Shown: piece after piece, positions 8,740 through 15,815 of the stretch
How the letters are laid out: the number at the start of each line of letters is the position of its first letter
Numbering within the stretch: position 1 is the stretch's first letter
Source of the DNA: DATBHM01 sp963772375
Lineage (GTDB): Bacteria > Actinomycetota > UBA4738 > JACQTL01
DNA length: 64,000 bases
Direction of reading: 5' to 3'
Assembly (NCBI GenBank): GCA_963772375.1
Contig: CAVYXG010000001.1
Span: 992,001 to 1,056,000, forward strand
Notes under the pieces: generated by a model
The model's input: only the letters and a program-made list of their open reading frames with translations
Databases searched by the model: none
Told to the model about the DNA's origin: nothing
Program-made: the position numbers and the translations under genes

Positions 8740-9014
8740 GCATCCTCCGCCGTCGCCGGAGGCGGTCCGCGGGCCGCTCGCCGATGCCGTGCCGGGAGTT
8801 CGTCGAGGTCGTGACCGGCTACCTCGAGGGGACGCTCCCCGAGGAGGAACGCGATCGCTTCGAGCAACACCTGGCCGCCTGCACGAACTGCACGGCCTAC
8901 CTCGACCAGATGCGCACGGTCCTCCGCCTCACCGGCCGGCTGACGGAGCACGACATCCCGGAGGCCACGCGGGAGGACCTGCTGCAGGTCTACCGGAGCT
9001 GGCGTTCCGCCTGA
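8736..9014 (+). CDS. zf-HC2 zinc-binding anti-sigma factor
   Basis: A 92-residue protein starting at GTG 8736, overlapping the sigma factor stop as GTGA. After a basic N-terminus (ILRRRRRRSAGRS) comes the anti-sigma domain CREFVEVVTGYLEGTL...RFEQHLAACTNC, containing the H-x3-C-x2-C zinc motif of the ZAS/RsrA group. No transmembrane helix is present, so this is a soluble, probably redox- or zinc-responsive inhibitor of the sigma factor encoded just before it. Its stop codon lies inside a 21-bp tandem repeat. Partner assignment is by overlap and family habit. Confidence 0.88.
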   Translation: MSILRRRRRRSAGRSPMPCREFVEVVTGYLEGTLPEEERDRFEQHLAACTNCTAYLDQMRTVLRLTGRLTEHDIPEATREDLLQVYRSWRSA

Positions 9015-9051
9015 CGCAGGGAACCATCCGCCTGACGCAGGGAACCGTCCG
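9007..9051 (+). repeat. 21-bp tandem duplication across the anti-sigma stop codon
   Basis: Two copies of a 21-bp unit (9007-9027 and 9028-9048) differ at one base, A/G at unit position 20, followed by three bases of a third unit. The unit contains CGCCTGACGCAGGGAACC, and its TGA is the anti-sigma stop in copy 1. The duplication therefore lies mostly downstream of the gene and before the next sigma gene. Confidence 0.85.
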
Positions 9052-9086
9052 GCCACCCCAGGCGTCCTTGGGGCCGTGATGGGTGG

Positions 9087-9617
9087 ATGCTGAGCGCCGA
9101 CGTGGACCGGATGCCGACGACGGAGACGGGCAGGCTCGGCGAGCTGTACGTGCGGCACGCCGACGGCGCGGTCCGCCTGGCGTACCTGTTGACGGGGGAC
9201 ATGGGCCTGGCGGAGGACCTCGCGCAGGACGCGTTCGTGCGCCTGGCCGGCCGCCTCGTGCACCTGCGGGACCCCGGCGCATTCGACGCGTACCTGCGCC
9301 GGACGATCGTGAACCTCGTCAACTCCCACTTCCGGCGGCGGAAGGTCGAACGCACCTACCTCCGGCGGGCCGGCGGCTCGGTCGAGGCCCGGGCGACGGC
9401 GGGCGTCGGCGAGCGGACCGTCGAGGACCGCGACGAGGTGTGGACCGCGCTCGGGCGGGTCACGACCCGCCAGCGCGCGGCCCTGGTGCTGCGGTTCTAC
9501 GAGGACCTGTCCGAACGGCAGGTCGCCCAGATCCTCGGGTGCCGGCCGGGCACGGTGAAGTCCCTCGTGGCGCGGGGGCTCGAGACGCTGCGGACCGAGA
9601 TTCCAGGGCAGGGGTGA
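9087..9617 (+). CDS. SigE-family ECF sigma factor
   Basis: A 176-residue ECF sigma factor of the actinobacterial SigE-like type. Region 2 runs GELYVRHADGAVRLAYLL, GLAEDLAQDAFVRLAGRL and FDAYLRRTIVNLVNSHFRRR; region 4 has VTTRQRAALVLRFYEDLSER followed by AQILGCRPGTVKSLVARGLE. It starts at ATG 9087; ATG 9111 (MPTTET) is a possible shorter start. Its stop overlaps or abuts the next gene, which encodes a single-pass membrane protein in the position normally held by an anti-sigma factor. Intact, normal length. Confidence 0.88.
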   Translation: MLSADVDRMPTTETGRLGELYVRHADGAVRLAYLLTGDMGLAEDLAQDAFVRLAGRLVHLRDPGAFDAYLRRTIVNLVNSHFRRRKVERTYLRRAGGSVEARATAGVGERTVEDRDEVWTALGRVTTRQRAALVLRFYEDLSERQVAQILGCRPGTVKSLVARGLETLRTEIPGQG

Positions 9618-9622
9618 TCGAC

Positions 9623-10387
9623 ATGGACGAACAGGACCGGCTCCGCCGGACGCTGCAGGACCGGGCCGACCACGTCCGGCCGCATCGCGAGGTCCCGGAC
9701 GCGCTCCGAGGCCGGGCGGGACGCCGCATCGCGTTCAACTCGCTGATGGTGGGCACAACCGCCATCGTCGTGGTCGCGGCGGTTCTCGTGGGTGTCCAGG
9801 CGCTCCGCGGCCCGGGGCCCACGCTCGGCGGGCCCGGCCCGACCCCGACGGGCGGCGGTCACGGAACCGCGCCCGCGCCGACGACCACGGGCGTGCCCGC
9901 GCCGACGACGGGCGCATCGCCGAGCACGGGTTCCGGCGGGCCCGTCGCCTGCACGCCCGGCCACCTCCGGGCGAACGGCGACATGCAGGGGGCCGCCGGC
10001 TCCCGCGAGGGCGCGATCGACGTCACGAACCTCTCGGGCGTCGTCTGCACGCTGAGAGGACGTCCGGGGGTCGTGCTGCTGACCGATCCCAACCACCTCG
10101 TCACCTCGGACCTCAGCTTCATCGACTCCCCTGCCGGGTGGGAGGTGGACGGGAACCCGCAACCCGCGGGATGGCCGGTCGTGACCCTGCGCCCCGGTGA
10201 CGTGGCCTCCGTCCGGATCCGGTGGGGGAACTGGTGCGCACCCGGCGTGCCCCTGTGGCGGATCGGGATCCCGGGCGGCGGCGACGTGGACGTCGCAAAC
10301 GGCATGGAGGACCCGCCGCCCTGCAACGGCCCGGGCATGCCCTCCACGATCGAGGTCGGGCCGTTCGAACCGCAGCCCTCGCCGTAG
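9623..10387 (+). CDS. Membrane-anchored DUF4232-domain protein downstream of SigE-type sigma
   Basis: About 254 residues: a charged N-terminal segment (DEQDRLRRTLQDRADHVRPH), one transmembrane helix (LMVGTTAIVVVAAVLVGVQA, about residues 36-55), a Pro/Thr/Gly-rich extracytoplasmic linker, then a DUF4232-like beta-sandwich with Cys pairs (VACTPGHL, GVVCTLRG, NWCAPG, PPPCNGPG). ATG 9623 has AGGGGTG upstream; GTG 9614 overlapping the sigma stop is an alternative. The topology, a short cytosolic tail plus an external sensor, suggests a sigma regulator or cell-wall sensor, but no recognised anti-sigma domain is seen, so the role is inferred from position. Confidence 0.75.
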   Translation: MDEQDRLRRTLQDRADHVRPHREVPDALRGRAGRRIAFNSLMVGTTAIVVVAAVLVGVQALRGPGPTLGGPGPTPTGGGHGTAPAPTTTGVPAPTTGASPSTGSGGPVACTPGHLRANGDMQGAAGSREGAIDVTNLSGVVCTLRGRPGVVLLTDPNHLVTSDLSFIDSPAGWEVDGNPQPAGWPVVTLRPGDVASVRIRWGNWCAPGVPLWRIGIPGGGDVDVANGMEDPPPCNGPGMPSTIEVGPFEPQPSP

Positions 10388-10396
10388 CCTGCGCGG

Positions 10397-11992
10397 CTAT
10401 CCGGTCACCCGCAGGCACCGGGAGAACTCCGACGTGTTCCCGGCCGGGTCGGTCGCGGTCGCTGTGAGGAACCGCCCCACCGGGAGCGCCGGGTGGCGGG
10501 AGAAGCTCAGCGTGGCCGTGCCGTCGGCGGCCGTCACGACCTTCCTGCTCACCACGAACACCTGCCCCTCGCCGAACCCGGAGGGATCGCACGCGGTATT
10601 CGAGAACAGCTCGATCACGTAGGCCGTCCTCGCCCGGCTCCCGAGCGTCAGGCGGATGGCCGTGCGACCGCCCGAGGTCGACGCCGAGTGGACGACCGGG
10701 AAGTTCTGGTGGCGGTTCGGGCCGGCGTCGGCGTCGGCGTCGTGACCGTCGTCGGCGTCCCGGCCGTCCGCCCCGAGGTCGATGCCCAGGTTGCCGTTGT
10801 GGAAGATCGCGTTGCGGTGGATCGCGTTCCCGGTCGCCGGGAGGTTCGGGTCGTCGATCACGATCCCCCGCCCGCCGTTGAACCCGATCCGGTTGCCGGC
10901 GGACGTGGTGGGGCCGCCGATCATGGTGCCCGAGGCGTCGAGGATCTGCACGCCGGCCTTGGCGTTCCCGAGGGCGGCCGTGCCCTTGGCGTCGGTGCCG
11001 ATGAAGTTCCCCGCGATCCGGTTGCCGCCGGCGCCCGGCCCGTCGACCAACACCCCGGCGATACCGTTGCCCGACACGACGTTGCGGGTCTTCGCGCCGC
11101 TTCCGATCCGGTTGTTCGTCGATCCGGCGATCTCGATCCCGTTGCCGGTGTTGGAAACGGCGGCGGTGCCGGCCGCGTTCGTGCCGATCAGGTTGTCCCG
11201 CACCTTGGTCCCGGTCGCCGCGCCCCGGAGGTCCACGCCGGGTCCGGTGTTCCCCGACACCAAGTTGCCTTGAGCCGGGGACCCGCCGCCGATGGTGGTG
11301 TCCGAGCCACCCTGGACGACGACGCCGCCGGCGCCGTTGGGGATGGCGGCGGTCCCCGCCGGGTTCGTTCCCACGACATTGCCCTGGATGACGTTGCCGG
11401 CAGCCGCCCCGGGCGACTGGGCGAGCACGAAGATGCCCGGCCCCGCGGGGACACCGGCACCGTTGCCCGACACGACTTTCCCTCGCCCGCTGCCGCGCCG
11501 CCGATCGTGTTGGCGTTCCCGTCCACGATCTCGATCCCGTCCTCCATGTTGGGAACGGCGACGGTGCCGGTGCCGTCGACGCCGATCATGTTCCCCTCCA
11601 CCACCGCCCCGTCGGTCTCCGCGATGGCGAGTCCGCTCGCCGCGTTGCCCGAGAGGACGTTGCCGTCGCCCCCGGCGGTGCCGCCGATCACGGTGCCGGA
11701 GCCCCGTTGACGACCCGGATTCCCGACCGGTTGGGCAGCGGTGTCACCCCGTCGACCCGCGTGCCGACGAAGCTGCCGGTGACGGTCGTCGAGGCCGCGC
11801 CGCCGGTGACGAATACGCCGTCCAGCGTGCTGCCCGCGACGACGTCCTGGTCGATCGAGGTCGAGGGTGCGCCGTCCACGTAGATCCCGTTCACGTTGGC
11901 GATGGCGCCGTTCCCCGTGGCGTTCGTGCCGATGAAGTTCCCCTTGATGACGTTCTGGGACGCACCGCCGCGAGCGCCGACAGTCGTCGCAT
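10397..11992 (-). pseudogene. Secreted right-handed beta-helix protein, broken by frameshifts
   Basis: Many rungs of a parallel beta-helix (NVIKGNFIGTNATGNG, NVLSGNAASGLAI, NRIAGNFIGTDAKGTAALGN) are spread over three frames. Frame one runs about 11960-11705, frame two about 11705-11480, and frame three from 11480 to the stop at 10397. Adding one G in the run at 11702-11705 and one base near 11480 rejoins consensus rungs (GGSGTVIGG; GEGNVVSGNG). Upstream, ATG 11992 has an AGGGGG ribosome-binding site and starts a signal-like MRRLSALAAV, but the helix begins almost at once, so part of the signal peptide and N-terminus is missing. The C-terminal 100 residues form a beta-sandwich-like domain. Function probably cell-surface or glycan-related; unproven. 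Confidence 0.7.
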
Positions 11993-12025
11993 CGACGCCA
12001 CCCCCTCGGATCGAAAGACGGGGTG

Positions 12026-12054
12026 AGCGTACGTTCGCCGCCTCCTGGCCACAA
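12026..12054 (-). promoter_or_regulatory. Sigma-70-type promoter of the beta-helix gene
   Basis: On the minus strand TTGTGG (12054-12049) and TACGCT (12031-12026) are separated by exactly 17 bp. Transcription would start near 12019, giving a leader of about 28 nt with the AGGGGG ribosome-binding site before ATG 11992. Confidence 0.55.
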
Positions 12055-12132
12055 GAGACCAGTCCCGGGCGCGAGCGGTGGAGCCCGCTCGCGGGGGTGC
12101 TGCGACCCTCGCACGCCGTATCGTTCCGCCCG

Positions 12133-13686
12133 ATGACGAACCCCGCCCCGCACGAGCCCCAGCGGACGCGGCTGGCCGAGCTGCTCGCCGGCCTCTCGTT
12201 GGTCACCGACCTCGCCCGCGGCCACTCGCCGGAGGAGGCCGTTCGGGCGTGCGCCCTGGCGACGGGGCTCGCCCGGTCGATGTCCCTCGGCGACGACGAG
12301 GTCCGGGACGCGTACTTCACGACGCTCCTGCGGTACGTGGGGTGCACGGCGACGTCGCACGAGTACGCGCGGGCGCTCGGCGGGGACGACGTCGCCGTCC
12401 GGCGCGTGGCCGACATGCTCGACACGACCGACCCGCGCCAGGCGGCGACGCTGCTTCTGTCGCTGGGGCGTTCGGCCCCCACGCCGCTCGCCCGGGCCCT
12501 GGCGGTGGCATCTGCCGCTCCCCGAGCCAGGCGGGTGGCCGCGCTGGGCGCGAGGGCCGACTGCGAGGTCGCGGTGCTGATGGCCAGGCGGCTCGACATC
12601 GACCCCGGCGTCGGCCGGGCGCTCGGGCACATCTTCGAACGATGGGACGGCAAGGGCGGTCCGCGCCGGCTGCGGGGCGAACGCATCGCGCTCGCCGCTC
12701 GGCTCTCCGCCGTGGCGTTCGCCGGCGTCATGTTCGCCGATGCCGGCGGGCCGGACGCCGCGGTCGAGGTGGTCGGACGGTGGTCGGGCCGGTCGCTCGA
12801 CCCCGCGCTGGCCGCAGCATTCGCCGCGGAGGGTCCGGACCTGCTGGCCGCGATCGACGAGGACCCGTGGACGGCCGTCCTCCGGGCGGAGCCGGAGCCG
12901 GCCCGGTTCGTCTCGGAACGGGGCCTGGACGAGGCGGCCGCGGCGTTCGCCGACGCCGCCGACCTGAAGTCGACCTACCTCCTGGGGCACTCCGGGCGGG
13001 TGGCCGACCTCGCACAGCGGGCGGGGGCGGTCATGGGCCTGACCGATGAGCAGCAGCGTGGGCTGCGGCGGGCCGGCCTGCTCCACGACCTCGGGCGGGC
13101 CGGCGTTCCCACCGGCGTGTGGGACCGGCCCGGTCCGCTCACGATCGCCGACTGGGAACAGGTCCGGCTGCACGCCTACCACACGGAGCGGATCCTCTCG
13201 AGGACGCCGGCCCTGCAGCCGATCGCGCGGATCGCCGGCATGCACCACGAACGCATCGACGCGAGCGGCTACCACCGCCAGGCCACGCCGGGAGAGCAGA
13301 GCGCGTCGGCGCGCATCCTGGCCGCCGCCGACGTGTGCGCCGCCCTCACCGAGGACCGCCCCCACCGGCCGGCGTTCGGCCTCGACCGGGCCGCGCGGAT
13401 CATGCAGCAGGAACCGCTCGACCCCCCGGCGGTCGCGGCAGTGCTGGAGGCCGCGGGCCACGCCACCAGGGTCCGGGCCGCCTGGCCGGCCGGCCTCACC
13501 GGCCGGGAGGTCGAGGTGCTCCGCGTGCTGGCGCGCGGCGCCTCGAAGCGCGAGGTGGCCCGGGCGCTGTTCATCTCGCCGTCGACGGCGCACACCCATG
13601 TGGTGCACATCTACGAGAAGCTCGGCGTCTCCACCCGCGCCGCCGCCGCGCTGTTCGCCATGGAGCACGGCCTGCTGCACGACTGA
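12133..13686 (+). CDS. HD-domain regulator with C-terminal LuxR helix-turn-helix
   Basis: A 517-residue fusion. Residues about 1-270 form a divergent HD-like sensor half (ALGHIFERWDGKGGPRRLRGER). Residues about 285-445 form an HD-GYP-type domain: LGHSGRVADLAQRAG, LLHDLGRAGVP with the HD pair, and GMHHERIDASGYHR, where the GYP motif is GYH. Residues about 455-517 are a LuxR/GerE helix-turn-helix (GLTGREVEVLRVLARGASKREV...STAHTHVVHIYEKLGVSTR). It probably reads a nucleotide or small ligand and controls transcription; cyclic-di-GMP cleavage is uncertain because of the altered motif. ATG 12133 follows TATCGT at 12119-12124 by 8 nt, suggesting a leaderless or very short-leader mRNA. Confidence 0.85.
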   Translation: MTNPAPHEPQRTRLAELLAGLSLVTDLARGHSPEEAVRACALATGLARSMSLGDDEVRDAYFTTLLRYVGCTATSHEYARALGGDDVAVRRVADMLDTTDPRQAATLLLSLGRSAPTPLARALAVASAAPRARRVAALGARADCEVAVLMARRLDIDPGVGRALGHIFERWDGKGGPRRLRGERIALAARLSAVAFAGVMFADAGGPDAAVEVVGRWSGRSLDPALAAAFAAEGPDLLAAIDEDPWTAVLRAEPEPARFVSERGLDEAAAAFADAADLKSTYLLGHSGRVADLAQRAGAVMGLTDEQQRGLRRAGLLHDLGRAGVPTGVWDRPGPLTIADWEQVRLHAYHTERILSRTPALQPIARIAGMHHERIDASGYHRQATPGEQSASARILAAADVCAALTEDRPHRPAFGLDRAARIMQQEPLDPPAVAAVLEAAGHATRVRAAWPAGLTGREVEVLRVLARGASKREVARALFISPSTAHTHVVHIYEKLGVSTRAAAALFAMEHGLLHD

Positions 13687-13777
13687 CGTCGCATCGGGCC
13701 GCCCGCTGGGCGCTCGTGAAAGATCGACCGAACGATCGATGGGACGCCCACCCGTTCCTAGGCTCGTCCTCGTTCCG

Positions 13778-14218
13778 GTGGACGGTCCGCCGGACGGCAC
13801 GAAGCAGGTCGGGGATGGGCGAGCGGGCGGAACGGAACGCGCGCTGCTGCGCGAGGGGTACGAGGCGTTCGCGAGGGGCGACATGGCACGGCTCGGCGAG
13901 ATGTGGTCGCCGGACATCGTGTGGCACACGCCCGAGCACCACGGGCAGCTGTCCGGGGACCACAAGGGGTTCGGCGAGGTCGTGGAGTTCTTCCAGCGGA
14001 CCATGGAGCTGTCCGAAGGGACGTTCCGGATCGAGGTCCTCGACATCCTGGCGAGCGACGAGCGGGCGGCCGCGTACGTGCACGTCACGGGGAACGGGCG
14101 CGGGCGGATCCTCGACGACTCTCCGGTGCACCTGTTCCGGTGCGACGACGACGGCATCGTCCTGGAGGTCACGCAGTACCCGCTGAACCAGTCGGTCGCG
14201 GACGCCTTCTGGTCGTAG
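13778..14218 (+). CDS. SnoaL-like / NTF2-fold protein
   Basis: About 146 residues with the cone-shaped NTF2 fold pattern: LLREGYEAFARGDMARLGEM, WSPDIVWHTPEHHGQLSGDHKG and FRIEVLDILASDERAAAYVHV. Such proteins include small isomerases, hydrolases and binding proteins; the pocket residues do not identify a substrate. A TAGGCT -10 at 13759-13764 makes the GTG at 13778 the likeliest start, since the longer ATG start at 13739 would lie upstream of that promoter. It ends 3 bp before the convergent glgM gene. Confidence 0.7.
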   Translation: MDGPPDGTKQVGDGRAGGTERALLREGYEAFARGDMARLGEMWSPDIVWHTPEHHGQLSGDHKGFGEVVEFFQRTMELSEGTFRIEVLDILASDERAAAYVHVTGNGRGRILDDSPVHLFRCDDDGIVLEVTQYPLNQSVADAFWS

Positions 14219-14221
14219 CGC

Positions 14222-15409
14222 TCAGGAGGCCAGGACCCGGCGGTACAGCTCCACAGTGCGGTCGGCCACGGCGCTCCACGTGAACTCCGCGAGGACGCGC
14301 CGGCGGCCGGCCGCGCCCATCTCACGGGCCCGGGCCGGATCGGACAGGACCGAGTTCACCGCGTCCGCCAGGCCGGCGGAGAACCGCGGCGGGTCGACCG
14401 GCTCGCCGTTCCTGCCGAGCTCGACGGGAACGAGCAGCCCCGTCTCGCCGTCGGCCACCACCTCGGGGATGCCCCCCACCGCCGACGCCACGACGGCCGT
14501 CTCGCAGGCCATGGCCTCGAGGTTGACGATCCCGAGCGGCTCGTACACCGACGGGCATACGAAGACGGCCGCGTGGGACAGGAACTGCACGACCTGGGCC
14601 CGGGAGAGCATCCGGTCGATCCACACGATGCCGTCCCGTTCGCCTCGGGCATCCTCGACCGCCTGGGCCATCTCCCGGCCGATCTCCTCGGTGTCGGGCG
14701 CGCCGGCCAGCAGCACGAGCTGGGCGGCGGGGTCGATCGACGGAGCGGCCCGGACCAGGTGGACGATCCCCTTCTGCCGCGTGATGCGTCCGACGAACAC
14801 GACGAACGGCCGGTCGGGGTCGACGCCGTAGGCCGTCAGCGCGTCGACGGCGTCGACCGAGTGGTACTCGCCGGCGTCGATGCCGTTGTGGATCACGCTC
14901 ACCCGGCCGGGATCCACCGCCGGATAGCACCGCAGGACGTCGTCCCGCATCGCCCCCGAGACGGCGACCACGGCGGCGGCCGCCTCCACGGCCGTCCGCT
15001 CGCACCACGAGGAGATCGCGTACCCGCCGGCTCCGAGCTGCTCGGCCTTCCACGGCCGGAGCGGCTCCAGGCTGTGCGACGTCATCACGTGCGGGACGCC
15101 GTGGGCCAGGCCGCCCAGGTGGCCGGCCATGTTCGCGTACCAGGTGTGGCTGTGGAGGAGGTCGGCGCCGGTGCCCTCGGCCGCCATGGCGAGGTCGACG
15201 GCCAGCACGTCCAGCGCGGAGGAACCGCCCAGCGCCGGCCTGGCCACCGCCCGGACGTCGATCGTCGCGTGGGGCTCGCGGGGCGCACCGAAGCACCGAA
15301 CGCTCACGTCGATGCGCTTCGCAAGCTCCCTCGCGAGATATTCGACGTGGACGCCCGCGCCCCCGTAGACCTCGGGCGGGTACTCGCGGGTGCAGAGGGT
15401 GACCCGCAC
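14222..15409 (-). CDS. glgM: GlgM/GlgA-type glycosyltransferase (GT4)
   Basis: A 395-residue retaining GT-B enzyme that closely follows the actinobacterial glycogen synthase/alpha-maltose-1-phosphate synthase pattern. It begins MRVTLCTREYPPEVYGGAGV and has SHTWYANMAGHLGGLAHGVP, VIHNGIDAGEY, FVGRITRQKGIVHL and the donor-site VYEPLGIVNLEAMACETAV with the catalytic Glu pair. Mycobacterial GlgM uses ADP-glucose and glucose-1-phosphate to make maltose-1-phosphate for the GlgE route; whether this enzyme does that or elongates glycogen cannot be told from sequence. GTG 15409 abuts the stop of the preceding small gene, so they are likely co-transcribed. Confidence 0.87.
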   Translation of the reverse strand: MRVTLCTREYPPEVYGGAGVHVEYLARELAKRIDVSVRCFGAPREPHATIDVRAVARPALGGSSALDVLAVDLAMAAEGTGADLLHSHTWYANMAGHLGGLAHGVPHVMTSHSLEPLRPWKAEQLGAGGYAISSWCERTAVEAAAAVVAVSGAMRDDVLRCYPAVDPGRVSVIHNGIDAGEYHSVDAVDALTAYGVDPDRPFVVFVGRITRQKGIVHLVRAAPSIDPAAQLVLLAGAPDTEEIGREMAQAVEDARGERDGIVWIDRMLSRAQVVQFLSHAAVFVCPSVYEPLGIVNLEAMACETAVVASAVGGIPEVVADGETGLLVPVELGRNGEPVDPPRFSAGLADAVNSVLSDPARAREMGAAGRRRVLAEFTWSAVADRTVELYRRVLAS

Positions 15410-15799
15410 CTAGGCGTCGCGCCGGGCGCCGGCCCTGACGCCGGCGGCGAACCACGCCGGGTACGTCGCCAGGATCGCGGCGCTGAGCGCGTGCGTGCGC
15501 CTGCCCGCGTTTCGGTGATCGAAGTGGAACACGCCGGAGTTCAGCATCCAGTCGCGGCCGGATTCTGCCCGGCACATCTCCCAGATCCACCGGGTCCACT
15601 CGAGGTTCAGGTACAGCGAGACCGACGTCGCCCAGAACACCGCCACCGTGCCGGCGCCGAGCGTCCGCCGGGCGGCCCACCGGTGGTCCGGCGTCATGCG
15701 TTTGGTGAGCTTCGCCGTCAGCCACCCCGACGTGAACAGCATGGGCGGGTCGAGCAGGAAGCTGTCGTAGGGGATCACCGGGCTCTCCGCCGGGAGCAT
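15410..15799 (-). CDS. Hypothetical protein between GMC oxidoreductase and GlgM
   Basis: A 129-residue protein without a recognised domain. It has a hydrophobic stretch TLGAGTVAVFWATSVSLYLN (about residues 47-66) that may be a membrane segment, followed by an aromatic, Trp-rich region (LEWTRWIWEMCRAESGRDWM) and a second weakly hydrophobic part (ALSAAILATYPAWFAAGVRA). It starts 16 bp after the GMC oxidoreductase stop and its stop abuts glgM, so it is a middle gene of an operon. Codon bias matches its neighbours, which supports a real gene. It could be a membrane partner of the oxidoreductase, but that is a guess from position. Confidence 0.6.
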   Translation of the reverse strand: MLPAESPVIPYDSFLLDPPMLFTSGWLTAKLTKRMTPDHRWAARRTLGAGTVAVFWATSVSLYLNLEWTRWIWEMCRAESGRDWMLNSGVFHFDHRNAGRRTHALSAAILATYPAWFAAGVRAGARRDA

Positions 15800-15815
15800 A
15801 CGCGGAGCGCGCGGA

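Noticed and set aside
11188..14325. Minus-strand 1045-codon open frame
   Set aside because: Antisense to the HD-LuxR gene for most of its length; only the short part 11480-11705 carries beta-helix rungs and belongs to the broken gene there.
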